Shown here piece after piece: positions 1 to 10,820 of a DNA stretch of 64,000 nt. Positions within the stretch are counted from its first letter, which is position 1, and every line of letters begins with the position of its first letter. The notes beneath the pieces were generated by a model. That model was not told where the DNA came from. It saw only the letters and a list, made by a program, of their open reading frames with translations, and did not search any database. The DNA lies in contig OZ037769.1 in the NCBI GenBank assembly GCA_964035545.1, forward strand, positions 11,820,633 to 11,884,632, read 5' to 3'. Both the position numbers and the translations under genes were made by a program. The stretch is from Bugula neritina (lineage: Eukaryota; Bryozoa; Gymnolaemata; Cheilostomatida; Bugulidae).

Positions 1-408
1 TGCATCAGATCCTTACACCACAGAAGAGCTGCTCAGTTTCTGCAGATTGCTATTTCTAAAGCTGCTGATCATAGCATGCAGCAGGCTCACAACTATCACC
101 AGATGGGTAGATGTTACATGCTGATGTCATCGTACAAGAAGAGCTGGTGTTGGTTGTACTCTGCTCTTTGTCTGTATCAGTCCTTTCCCAAAACTAGAGA
201 GGTCATCGAGTCTCTTGGTAAAGTTCACCAGTCCATATCCCATCTACTTCTACACACTGGTCATGTGACTCAGTCGCTTGAACATTGTCAAAGATCTCTT
301 GAGAACTTTAACAATCTCCCTGATGTCAATACAAACTCTGCTATTAAACAAATGAAGGCAGAACTTGTACAGCTCTCTGACTCATTGCATCTTAAATTAA
401 AGTTTTAG
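1..408 (+). CDS. 3' terminal exon of a TPR-like protein gene (partial)
   Basis: The reading frame is open from the first base of the window to the TAA at 406-408, so this is the C-terminal part of a longer protein that begins upstream. The roughly 135 visible residues are alpha-helical in character and resemble tetratricopeptide-type helical pairs, for example the stretches around HNYHQMGRCY and SLEHCQRSLENF. The in-frame ATG at 76 is not a credible start because the frame stays open before it. The protein ends in a Lys/Leu-rich tail. An AATAAA at 1192-1197 is the first good downstream polyadenylation signal, which would make the 3' UTR about 800 bp. I do not recognise the specific gene; a scaffold or trafficking TPR protein is a guess. 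Confidence 0.5.
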   Translation, partial: CIRSLHHRRAAQFLQIAISKAADHSMQQAHNYHQMGRCYMLMSSYKKSWCWLYSALCLYQSFPKTREVIESLGKVHQSISHLLLHTGHVTQSLEHCQRSLENFNNLPDVNTNSAIKQMKAELVQLSDSLHLKLKF

Positions 409-1275
409 CCAATCACTTTGGACAGAAATATTCATCACACACCTGACATTCTGCCCAACATTAAAACTCGGAATTCTCTTTCCTTGAGTGACATTTTCTT
501 CTTTTCCTGTATTCCCCATCAAGCCCATGAGCTGTGTTCTCATCTTGTAGAATATTGCTATCACCTTCTTAGTTGGTAAAGCTGGTTTTAAAAGCACATG
601 CCGTGTATATAGCTTGGTGTTGGATATCCTTTTTGATTTAAATTGTGGCTCTTCTTTTACATAAATATATATTAATGATTATAATTCTTTAGTTTCCAAT
701 GTTGCTTTACTCCATATATAATAGCTGCTTACTACCCTAAGAGAGTAGTTTGAATAAGTTTTTAATAATGCCAAATTTTGAAACTTGCTTGTAATGACTC
801 CAGTATTATTAGTTTGAAAAATGCTTCCATTGGGATGATTATGTGATTTATATATGTTATATATACTTTATATGTACTGTATGCCTTCTTATATGGATTA
901 AAGTTTATCCACAATACATTTGATAATTATAAGCAATTTCTTGACTAGTAAGAATTCGATATGATATTTTTTCAAAATAGTATTAAAATGTTTGGAGCTT
1001 ATCTTTTGATTTTCTGATTTCATTTATCAGCAAATTTCTATTTTTAACAATAATCTCTTTATATAAGGTGCATTTTATGCTGCATTTAATTTTAAAATTC
1101 AGAAAGTTTTTCACTTTTAAAGGTTTAATTTTATATTGTAGCTTTTATAATTATTTTATCACAAACATGTGTCAATGTATTTTATAGTACTAATAAAGAT
1201 ATCTTATGTTATGCAAACATTATTCACTTTTATTTCAACATTACAGTTTGAATTTAAATTTGGTTTTTCATGGCA

Positions 1276-1475
1276 GATGTGTGCTTAAATGTGACATTGA
1301 AACATTTTTCTGATACGCAAGTCACATGTTGAAACAGATTGGAACAATGTAAAGATGCTAGCAACAATAACAATCCTATTATATTATACTATCAATGCCA
1401 CACAAATTGTTTTGTCAAACTCTGATATCAACATTATTAATTTATTTGCTCCAGAATTTATAGACTACAAGAGAA
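1276..1475 (+). repeat. Diverged direct repeat, copy A
   Basis: The segment beginning AGATGTGTGCTTAAATG recurs about 474 bp downstream (from 1750). Both copies contain TGCTTAAA, ATTGAAAC, a run ending CTAGCAACAA, and TCTGATATCAACAT in the same order and spacing. No terminal inverted repeat or tail is obvious, so a local tandem duplication or two insertions of one family are both possible. Confidence 0.6.
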
Positions 1476-1749
1476 AAATTTAATAAATCAAAATTGCATA
1501 GAATTAAAAGTGTTATTAAAAAAGTATGTGTACATTATTAGTGCTTTACATTACACTATAATTACTAATATATAATAATTAATCAACATAATTATGTGTT
1601 TTGCATTACAATATTGCAATGAAATTTGATATTTAAGTACAGGCCATGCATCATTACATACTCATGGTTATTGAATAATTTACCTAAGGAGTTGTATTAA
1701 ACCATGTAAACACTGTTGTTTTAATATATTTAAGTTAATATGTAAATAG

Positions 1750-1950
1750 AAGATGTATGCTTAAAAGTGATATATTGAAACGTTTTTTGACACATGAATC
1801 ACTTTCAAACATATCTGACCAGTGTGAAGATACTAGCAACAACATATGATCCTATAACATGTTACATTTAATTACACAGGCTGTTGTGTAACATTCTGAT
1901 ATCAACATCATTTACTTGTACCACACTGCATGGGCTAAAAGGGAAAAAAA
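1750..1950 (+). repeat. Diverged direct repeat, copy B
   Basis: Second copy of the repeat at 1276, with many substitutions between them, so the duplication is old. Confidence 0.6.
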
Positions 1951-2117
1951 TGAATCAAAGCGCAATAATAGAAAGATGTGTCTTGTTAGTTACATTTCAT
2001 TGACTGACAAAACTGTGTGCATTAAATTACATTTTAAAATCATATTAAAATAGAAGTTTTATTAAACTGATTATTCATATAATAGTTACCCCAAATAATA
2101 TATTTAACATCCATAAG

Positions 2118-2215
2118 AGTATGAGATGTAGAACAACTCCCCATATGGGAATTGAACTGCAGACTTTCAACTTGGCTCTGAGGCTACTGAGACATCTCAT
2201 TACCTCCTAAATCAC
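2118..2215 (-). repeat. Degenerate tRNA-derived SINE head
   Basis: On the minus strand there is a box A-like stretch (GTCTCAGTAGCC) followed about 30 bases later by a box B-like stretch (AGTTCAATTCCC), the spacing of a pol III tRNA promoter. A clean cloverleaf cannot be folded by eye, so a SINE head is more likely than a functional tRNA. The end and target duplication were not found. Confidence 0.35.
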
Positions 2216-2784
2216 ATATACAAACATCTTTATAATTCCCTGGCGCACAATATAACTAGTATTGCTGTTGAACTGTAAGGAGAAGCAATTACTGTTGTGC
2301 TAGAACATAAAACTTAATTGAGTATCATGTACTTATTTTTGACCTAGTTATGCATAGATTAAAAAAAAGCAAATATACCAAAATGATTTGCCGTAAGTAA
2401 AGATATTATTTTTTTAAAAGTATAATAATAAAGATTACACTTTCACATAAAATGAAATGATAAATTGTTTTCAACTCAATTCTGATACGATACATAGAAG
2501 TAGTAGAGAGTGGTTGGTTCTGGGACACTTTTTTGGGGAATCTCCTTATTTTGGTGCACGGAGTGATATTGGTGTATTTTTAATAAAGACGTGAGACCTG
2601 GGACACTATTTCGTAGCTTCAAATAATGGTTTAATAAAAAATTGTTATAGGCTACGGGTATAAGCATTTTAATACGTTAATTAGGAATATAAAATTGCGC
2701 CTACACTTTTCATTATTTTTCAAAGAAGATAAATCTAGCGTAATAAATTCGTGAGATTTTTGCCACCCGTTATAACAAAAGTTT
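2216..2784. other. Non-coding AT-rich DNA
   Basis: Nothing recognisable. It lies immediately downstream of the minus-strand fibre-like gene that ends at 2785. Confidence 0.4.
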
Positions 2785-4172
2785 TTAAACGTTATAACTC
2801 AAAAATACGGGTTGCGAAGGAGATTCGGTAGATTCTATTATATCACCATCGCTCGTTGATATCACTAATTTATTACCAACCGGTGCTTGTAGTTTTGGAA
2901 TAGCGTAACCTGATATATTATTTATCGTAATAAGATCAACAATATATTTTATACCAGTTTCTACGATATTATAACCATTGCTCGAAAGCATTAATAATTT
3001 ACCTCTAATTGAAGGTTGTATTTTAGGCATAGTGAAATTAGACATATTAGTTTTTGTAATAACGTCGCTAACGCTTTAAATTACTATCTTCAACGCTGCC
3101 GGTATTAGTCGATTCGGTTAACTTATTATTAGGATTATTTATAAGAGGTATTGCGTGTTTATCTATATTTGTTTCTGTAACGCTAATACTTTTACTACTA
3201 TCAACAACGCTGCCGATATTAGTCAACACGGTTAATTTATTTGTTGGGTTTTGTATAAGAGGCATAGCAAAATTATTAACATTAGTGTAGTGAAATTAGT
3301 GCTAGTTTGCTAAGCTATTTTAGCTACACTAAGAAAAGCTTTCTACAGCACAGCCAGTGCTAACTCTGGCACTTGGCAATAGTTGGTGCTAGTGAACTGG
3401 TATAATTTTAAGAGAGCAAAATAAGTAAGTTATTTACATTAATTATATTGTTTCCTTTTTTGTTTATTGTTTATAATTGTTTATTTATGTTTATCCTGAT
3501 CATGTAAGTTTGAATTGCAATAATTGTAGTCTTGACGATGTCAATAGGATGTCAATAGAAGTATAATAAAACATATTAAAGAACATCAGTGAAGAGTTAA
3601 TGCTCAACTCAAAGCCTAGTTCACTACAGTCAAAATTATTTTGCTGTCTTAAAATTTCACCAGTTCACTAGCACCAACTATTGCCAAGTGCCAGAGTTAG
3701 CGCTGGCTGTGCTGTAGAAAGCTTTTCTTAGTGTAGCTAAAATAGCTTAGCAAACTAGCACTAATTTCACTACAATTAGTTTTCGTAATAATATCGTCAA
3801 CTATTAAGTTGCTATTTATAACGTAACCAGCGTCAGTTGATATAATTAATTGGTTAATGGGGTTTTGTATAAGAGGCATAGCGTAATTAGATAATTTTGT
3901 AACGACATCGTTAACGCTTAAGCTACTATCTGCGACATTACCTTCTTCATTCGATACGACTAATTTTTTATTAGGGTTTAGTATTTTTGGTATACTTGTG
4001 TCATCAGCGTATTTTTTTTAGCGGCGTCTTGATTGTCAACGGGATCAACAACTCTAGATATTTTATTAACGCCCATATCTAAAGTATTACTAATGTCTCT
4101 TAAAACGAAATCGTCATTTATTTTATTAATTATGTCGTTTGACGTTCCTCCAAATATATACACCGGACTCAT
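2785..4172 (-). pseudogene. Fibre-like repeat protein, copy 3 (frameshifted, MITE-interrupted)
   Basis: Reading from the ATG at 4172 the protein starts MSPVYIFGG, as do its two neighbours upstream. After about 40 residues comes DPVDNQDAA followed by Lys residues, the motif found at the head of many phage and viral tail fibres (xDAATKKYVD). About six shaft-like repeats of 37-40 residues follow, each with the pattern IPxIxNPxNKLxxSTxxGxVxDS. The frame is broken by an 8-T run (4012-4019, plus strand), by a second slip near 3070-3085, and by a 489-bp MITE at 3286-3774. On either side of the MITE the repeat pattern resumes in register. The gene is intronless, and CpG looks less depleted than in flanking DNA. 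I infer a trimeric fibre or adhesin of viral origin; no family name can be assigned by eye. Confidence 0.6.
3286..3774. mobile_element. 489-bp MITE with 115-bp terminal inverted repeats
   Basis: The left end TGTAGTGAAATTAGTGCTAG is repeated in inverse complement at the right end, and the inverted match runs about 115 bp (3286-3400 against 3660-3774) with only a few differences. The element is flanked by the direct repeat ATTAG (3281-3285 and 3775-3779), a likely target duplication. The middle (3401-3659) has no coding potential. It sits inside a fibre-like repeat unit of the surrounding minus-strand gene. Confidence 0.85.
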
Positions 4173-4174
4173 TT

Positions 4175-4663
4175 TTAATATAATTTTAATGACACTAACT
4201 CGAATGGTATAGATATAGGTGCGTCATTATCAGCCGTTACATCATCGGGTTTATGACTCATAAAATTATTCAAACATTTTAATATTAGCCTGATATTTTT
4301 ACCAGCGTTAATAATTTCTAATTTAGGAATTTTAATATACGGAACATTATGTACGCCGCCTCGAATAAAATATTCTTTAGTAACAATCTCGAGAGGTTTT
4401 GTCGTATCTCCAATTATTAGCATTAGGCCTGCTTTTTTATCTTTCTAATACAAAGGATTATTACTAAGACGCTCGTGAAATTGTATTAACGCGTAAGTTA
4501 ATTCTATTCAGTTATCTACTATAAAACCCAATAATAAAGCCGTACTAATCTCAGTACTAAAAGTTTGTATAAAATTATTTTGGTTTTTATTTACGGTTCT
4601 TTCGATATAATTTTCTTCTTTTATATTTTTGGAAAAACCACAAAATATATACAGAGGACTCAT
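4175..4663 (-). pseudogene. Fibre-like protein, copy 2 (two nonsense codons)
   Basis: From the ATG at 4663 the frame runs colinearly with copy 1 (same MSPxYIF start, same IELxYxLIQF and HNVPYIKIP blocks, same SHKPD near the end) for 163 codons without an indel. It is interrupted only by TGA at 4510-4508, where copy 1 has Arg, and TAG at 4447-4445, where copy 1 has Trp. Both are explained by single transitions. The gene ends two bases before the start of copy 3, so the three genes are head to tail. Confidence 0.65.
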
Positions 4664-4699
4664 TTATATATACTTATAATAGAGTTTAAATGTTACGTA

Positions 4700-5188
4700 T
4701 TAAAAAAGTAATGCCTCACTAGTATTTTCAGTTAATGGAGTATCCGTAAGAATTACGTTATCGGGTTTATGACTGGGATACGTTTTTGAAAGTGCTATTG
4801 TTGTTGAAAAGTTTTTATTGGCTTCAATAGTTTTATTAAATGGAATTTTAATATACGGAACGTTATGCTCATTATCACTAATATCGTAAAAAGTATCTTC
4901 ATTAGATGGTCCGGATAATGCGGTGCTATCCCGAATATGTATACCGAATTGTTTATCAGTCCAATATAACGCTTTAGTTTTATGAGCGTTTTCACCAATA
5001 AATTGTATTAACGGGTACATTAATTCAATTCGTTTATCGACTAAAAAATCTTTAATTACATTAGTTGTAAAACTATCAATATTAGAATAATAATAAAAAT
5101 ATGCTGGATATTTAATATCCGTAATGTACGGGTTATTTGTAACAATAGTAGGTTCCGCGGAACCTCCAAATATGTATACAGGACTCAT
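4700..5188 (-). CDS. Fibre-like protein, copy 1 (intact frame, 162 aa)
   Basis: A complete 162-residue frame starting MSPVYIFGG. After this tail the body is rich in Tyr, Asn, Ile and Thr, has no signal peptide or membrane segment, and lacks the NPxNKL shaft repeats of copy 3. Its second half includes HNVPYIKIPFNKTI and PSHKPDN, shared with copy 2. The gene is intronless and is the only undamaged member of the array. The identical short N-terminus joined to different bodies is the arrangement expected when the tail docks on a common partner. The function is not known; a virion fibre or knob-type protein is my inference. Confidence 0.5.
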   Translation of the reverse strand: MSPVYIFGGSAEPTIVTNNPYITDIKYPAYFYYYSNIDSFTTNVIKDFLVDKRIELMYPLIQFIGENAHKTKALYWTDKQFGIHIRDSTALSGPSNEDTFYDISDNEHNVPYIKIPFNKTIEANKNFSTTIALSKTYPSHKPDNVILTDTPLTENTSEALLF

Positions 5189-5311
5189 TTATTATAGTAA
5201 ATTATTTATAATTAGTTGGGGCGACTTGTTTTTAGACATTTCTTTAAGCCAATATAAACACAAGTGTCGCATATAACCGTACCAAATTATTGTACTCGTT
5301 CTGTATTATAA

Positions 5312-6178
5312 TATGGAGTGCCAAATGGTCAAAAATTGCTTATTATTGCATCTCATATGCTTATAATAAAGTATCTAACCATTATTCTCTCTCATATGCT
5401 CACAAAACGCTCTCGATAATACCCTTATTATTTGTGCTCTTAGGTCTATTATTTGGTCTCACACTGTCATTATTCATTCCCATACCCTTATTTCTCCTCC
5501 TTTTATGCTCATTATTCAGTCCCATACCTCCATTATGCACTCTCATACCCCTATTATTTGCTCTGTTATAGACATTATTCACTCTCTTATGCTTATTATT
5601 CTCTCTCATACCCCTATTACTTTCTTGCTTTTGCGCCTGATTCTGACTCACTAGTATTTGTGTACACGTCACAATAGTTGAGTATATGCCAGTCTATTCG
5701 TGTCACACTACTAAGCTACACCCCATTTATCAAATCTGATTGGATAACTGCAATGACACTAAGAGTAATAATAAATGCTGGGTGGGTGCCTAGGTTTAGT
5801 TAGCCATTCTTCATTCATAAGTATCAGTCTAGGGTTGAACAACTTAAACCAGCTAGATTCTTATCTCCAAACTAACTGTTAAGCTAAATCACCCTTTGCA
5901 AATTTACAGATTGGTTGGGCTTTCGAGTTCCTATAACTATTCAAACAGAAAAGAGTTTGCTTTAAACTTCTAGTTTGAGATAGAATTGCTCAAATTTTTA
6001 TAAGTGGTGTTCAAAATGCAGCCTAGCAGTTTACAGATAATTGTAGGTAAAAAATATTAATAAATAGATAGCTGGCAAGCTAAATATTTGCTTTTTAATT
6101 CAATGCCAAAATACTCAAATTAGCAGCTGGTTATTTTCACAAACCATTATTAAATTATGAGCTGCCAGTCGATTTTAT
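5312..6178 (+). repeat. Dispersed repeat R1, copy 1
   Basis: From TATGGAGTGCCAAATGG to GAGCTGCCAGTCGATTTT this segment matches 36229-37215 along its whole length. Within it (about 5395-5650) is a degenerate tandem array with a unit of roughly 21 bp resembling CTCTCATACCCCTATTATTTG. No terminal inverted repeat was seen. Apparent reading frames here are by-products of the low-complexity array. Confidence 0.75.
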
Positions 6179-8160
6179 CAGGTTTCGTAAGTGTAACTTC
6201 CCGTCTAGATTGACATGAAGTTTCATACAGGTGTATTTTTTAGTGTAGTTTATTTTCCACCAAAGTTGTTCACACCATTTACACTTTAAAAATCTTTTAC
6301 CTTTTCTAGGAGAGAGTTGATATAAGTAAGAAATATTTTACACCATGCAATTGTGAGAATAGCTAATATATATGAAAGTAGATGTGAATATTTGAATAAA
6401 ACCCTGCTGCCTGAGGGTTCTTACTGTTGTGACCTGGTTAAGTGTCTATATCTGTTTTACTCATTATGTGAAAAGTTAAGGTATTTGTTTTCTTAGTCAT
6501 CATTTTGAGTGCAATATTAGATAGAATGTGCTTGATTGTAAAGCAGTCAGCTAGTTGTTATACTGAGTGCAGTCAGTGCAGTCAGTGCAGTCAGTGCAGT
6601 CAGTGCAGTCAGTGCAAAATAAAACATTTTACTCTTTCACATACACGCAATCTGCCTTGGTTACGCTTACTAGAATGGCCATGAGGATAAAAAACAGTAA
6701 CATTTTAATGTGAAAAGTGACAAAACGAGCGCTAAAAATACGAGAAAATTTGGTGACTCATCCCTGTTGAAATGTGTGACAACACAAAGGCAGCGGTGGT
6801 TTTATCCTTAGCGTGGCAATGTTTGTAAAATTTTATAATGGCTTTTGCAAATGATCATGATTGACCTAAATGAAATATTATTACAATTACAGGTTGAATT
6901 GCTCTGTGGTTACCTTTGTTGCTATCAATAAATTGGCAGCCAAGTATCAGTAAGCTAACTAGGTAACGGAACTAAATTTATGAAATTTTATTATTAGGCC
7001 TATTATCGGCAAAGACACTATGTACAATAAATACAGCACAGCAGCCAAAAACTGTTCCAAGTAGCAAGTAGCAACAGTTTTATGATTTCAGTCTGAGTTT
7101 TTAGATTATAAATTATAGCTGCTATATGAAACATAGGCTATTTATATGAAATGGTTGACGAGCTGAATTTGTGGTCCCCTGTCCCTTTAAAGTGCCTTTA
7201 AAAATAGAAAATGCTAAAAAAATGTTATTAAATAATCTAATAATGCAACCCAAAGTCTTTGTAGCAAGTAAAAAATACAACAAAACTAATGTCAAAAGCT
7301 AAAAGGAAATTTTATGATTAGCTACAACAGCTCAAATGTTAGGTGACTTTAAAGTTGATCTAGTAATTTTTTCTTCGTATTTCTCAGCCAGTTCGGGTAA
7401 CTTATTAAAAATTACTGTTTTCAGCTGGTCATTTTTTTTCAAAAGGTCATAAAATATTCTTTAAAACTATCTAGCCAAGTACTTTCTACCTGCAGCGCAT
7501 TCGGAGGTTGTCAGATTATAACTGCTCATTGGGGTAAAACTGTGTACGCCCCAGTAAACCTAAAATTTTCCTAATGCTTGTGTACTGTTCTATTAATAGC
7601 CAGGTGCTTTTCCTTATAATATTAAGTATAATAACCAGCTACTAATGCATGCCTTCCTATTAATAGCCATTGCTATCTTACTGATTATGTAAACTTGACT
7701 GTTACTCTGTGCTATTTCTGATTACATAATTTATATGAGGTAGGTTTTCATTGCGAAATGTAGGTAACTTGTAGCAAACATAATCCAGCAACACTCACCA
7801 CGGTGCTTCTGGTGTGAGGCAGCTATAGAGAATTGATTATTTCAAATATTGCATCTATTATTTCACTATTTTGCATAAAATAGTTACGCAACTTCTAAAC
7901 TTCATTCTGTGCAATGCAGCTGTAAGCCTGTAACCAACCATTTTCTAATCATAGCACAAAAAAAAAAAAACTTATAATAAACTGGTTCCAAAAGTATGAA
8001 CCAGCTATATAAGCCGAATTTATACTTAAGCTTATATTTACTATCATTCAATTTTCGTGGGAACCTGGTATATCAGTGAAAGTAAATTGAAACTTGAATG
8101 TAAACTTGGCTGCAAAATGTCAAAAGGTTATTGTTGATTAGTTTACAAAATATTACTATT
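6179..8160. other. Non-coding DNA
   Basis: No gene, long repeat or inverted structure is recognised apart from a short 9-bp minisatellite (annotated). Confidence 0.4.
6564..6617. repeat. 9-bp minisatellite (GTGCAGTCA)n
   Basis: About six uninterrupted copies of a 9-bp unit with no spacers. Confidence 0.9.
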
Positions 8161-8162
8161 TA

Positions 8163-8967
8163 GGGTCATTCCACGCCAACTCAACAAGGCCAAAACCGAC
8201 CCATCTTAAATTTTTTTTGAAATTTTAGTATGGTATACCAGAACATGTCAAATTAAAAAATATCAAATATTAACCCTTTTTTCCTAATAGTTTTGTAGTT
8301 ATGGCACTTTATGTGTGCAAAGGTTGGTTAAAAAATCAGTAGGCTACTTTTTTCATGGGTTTCGGTTCCGAAGGTCAACTTCATAGATTTATATCTCGGA
8401 GACGATTCAATACAAGCCTTTCATACTTTTATGAATGATAGTTCTACATGATTTCATTCAAATTAAAGCATCAAATCTGCTATAAATGTTGAAAAAAAAA
8501 TTTCCGTTGCATTTCGTTTTCAGGCCAAAAATTTGACAAATTTTGAAAATTTTCGATTTTTAGGCACTTAAAACTCACCTTTTCCAAATAGTTATGATCT
8601 TGATATTTTCAGCACCTAACAACTAAATTATATATATCACATTAAAAAAGTTTCAGTTTTGTACTGGCATAAGTTTCATCACAATTTTGTGTTGAAATCC
8701 AAAAATTTTGAAATTATGCACTATTTCATGAGGAAAAAACTCAACGTGGGTATAAATGAATTTTTTTAAAACTGGTTTCATTTTAAATACAGTGGCATAT
8801 ATTATGCTATGTTAAGAACTGAATGTTTGTATATTGTCCTTTGATGAAAAAATTTTGGATTAAATTGACACATTTTTTGCCTACATTTAAACTACAAACT
8901 GGGTTCATTTTAGTTAAAACCGATAAACTGTTAGAATTTAAAAGCACAATAGATTTAAATCTAGTAA
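8163..8967 (+). repeat. Left terminal inverted repeat of the 3.6-kb transposon
   Basis: Matches 10821-11765 in inverse orientation, with shared blocks such as AACTGTTAGAATTTAAAAGC near the inner end and GGGTCATTCCACGCCAACTC at the outer end. Confidence 0.8.
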
Positions 8968-9222
8968 ATAGAAAAAGAGCATTACTACAATTATCACTTG
9001 TGGGTTTATATGTATAAATTTTTATTTTCCAAAGAATCAATGTTTGCATATTGTTTTCTCATGAGTAAATATTCGACTGAATTAATGTATTTTATGATGC
9101 TGCCACTTGATATAGGTTCCATGCTTTCTGCAGTATAATTCTAATTATTCTCTGCCCTTCCATTTGCACCCCCCTCACTTGCTCCCCATGCACCACTCCT
9201 CATGCATGTATATTATACATAC

Positions 9223-9296
9223 ATATACACACAGGTATATATACACACAGATATATATACACACAGATATATATACACACAGATATATATACACAC

Positions 9297-9372
<76 letters not shown>
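9223..9372. repeat. Compound microsatellite (TATATACACACAGA)n then (TA)n
   Basis: Several units of a TATATACACACAGA-type motif run into about 70 bp of pure TA. The Ile/Tyr-rich frames here are artefacts. Confidence 0.95.
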
Positions 9373-9374
<2 letters not shown>

Positions 9375-9939
9375 CCACCCCGCTCCAACCTGTAAATTTA
9401 TCAAGTAGAGATGCCTTCATGAAGCATACTGGCAAAATGTATTTTATTATTAGCAAGCCAGCTAAACTGAGAGAGCAGGTTTCTTACAGTGTGTGTGTTT
9501 GCGTGTGTGTCTGCATGCGTGCGTGTGGCTTTTTACAGGAAAAAGGAAAGAGATGATGGGTGGATGAGGGTGTGGGTGAGTGAGTGAAGGGTGGAGTGAA
9601 AGAGAGATGCGAGCTTTAGCAATTGTTTCTTCAACTATTTATAAAGTAAATTAGACAAAAAATCCTCAATTTCCTGATAAACCAGAAAATCTTACATAAA
9701 TATTGCTATTTACATATTTAGGTCTATAAACATAAAATGCTATAGCCTGAAAATTCTTGGTTTTGAAGGACTAATTGTTACAATGCGGTGCAGTGGTTTC
9801 TCTGGTAAAATTCCTAACTTGCCTTAAATCCCTTTGTGGCGTATCCTGTCAAAGATTGAGAAATTAAACCTAATTACTGCATGTGTATAATAAGTGACTT
9901 TTTGCAACATGACACACGTTCTCATCAGCATGTTTTAGA

Positions 9940-10765
9940 AAACAGTCATGAATCTTGTGAAGAAAATGTCTCCCACTTGAAGAAACTTTATTATTTCTCT
10001 GACGGAGCAGTTAGCTGCCCAATATAAGAATTTAGAGAAATTGCAAATTTTGTGTCTCGTGAAGATGATTTTAGATTTCATGTTTAGTGGAACTCTTGTT
10101 CAACCAGTCATGACATAAATGCCTGTGATGGTGTAAGTGGACTGATTAAAAGAAAAGCTACTAAAGCGGATTTGCAAGCTGTGACTCCCAGACATTTGCT
10201 AAATCCCTAAGACTTGTTTTAGTGGGGCTCATCCCACATATAGAAAATGTGACTTTTTTCTCTATCACTAATCATTCCCGTCTCAAAATATGCTCGCTTC
10301 TCACTTGCAAAGGCCGTGCCTGGTACCTGTGAATATCATTTTTTTGCCCTTACAGGTAACAAAGAGCTGACTGTCAAGAAAATATCAGCAAATGATACAA
10401 TACAAACTGCTGTTTTCATCTAAGGTGAACTTTATGTAAACATGGTAAAATTTGTTCGCCCAAGAGTAGAACATTTTAACAGATGCACATATGATGAGAA
10501 CTGGTGAGTAGGTTGTGTCCTAACCAAATTTTGGGAAGAAAATGATCTACTCATTAAATTTATGCACTTTTATGGACATACCCACTCATTTCACTGGCCT
10601 TCCCTGGAGGATAAAGGCTGGGCACCAAAACAATGTGTACTCTGTTATGTTAAGACACCGATTACATTCAATGGAAAGAAGCACTACCTACAGGCATATG
10701 ATGCAACCTTCCTCTCATGGATATTATTCAGACTTTATGTAAAAATTTTGTGCAAAGTTTCATAA
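9940..10765 (+). pseudogene. Transposase remnant of the GGGTCATTCCA-type element
   Basis: Conceptual translation with stops gives blocks typical of a widespread invertebrate transposase-like family: LYYFSDGA, then TSHDINACDGVSGLIKRKA (family form TSHGKxxCDGxGGxxKR), then VPGTCEYHFFAL, and a C-terminal block LLIKFMHFYGHTHSFHWP ending with HYLQAYDA. Several stops and frameshifts separate the blocks; only the last 67 codons (10562-10765) are free of damage. Its position between the two inverted arms supports it being the element's own transposase. The family name is not certain to me. Confidence 0.65.
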
Positions 10766-10820
10766 ATATGCCATTCAATTATAAATGATAAATATAAAAT
10801 TTTTCTTTTCTCATTTATTA

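Larger units (their letters stand above)
409..2117. other. AT-rich 3' UTR and intergenic DNA
   Basis: No credible coding sequence is visible. It holds the putative 3' UTR and AATAAA (1192-1197) of the preceding gene and a duplicated repeat, annotated separately. Confidence 0.5.

Noticed and set aside
2785-5188. The fibre-like array as part of the neighbouring Polinton
   Set aside because: It lies about 8 kb outside the left TIR and target duplication; only a separate element could link it to capsid genes.
6564-6617. CRISPR-like short repeats
   Set aside because: Head-to-tail 9-bp units without spacers; eukaryotic minisatellite.
9164-9556. Long Ile/Tyr-repeat reading frames on both strands, also at 27642, 33186, 37150, 39007 and 44899
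   Set aside because: They are (TA)n or mixed microsatellites with no stop by composition; no protein-like ends.
9921-9927. Other CTGATGA/TCATCAG sites (also near 43318, 43724, 58753, 63685) as hammerheads
   Set aside because: No stem II followed by GAA and no stem I pairing at the right distance.
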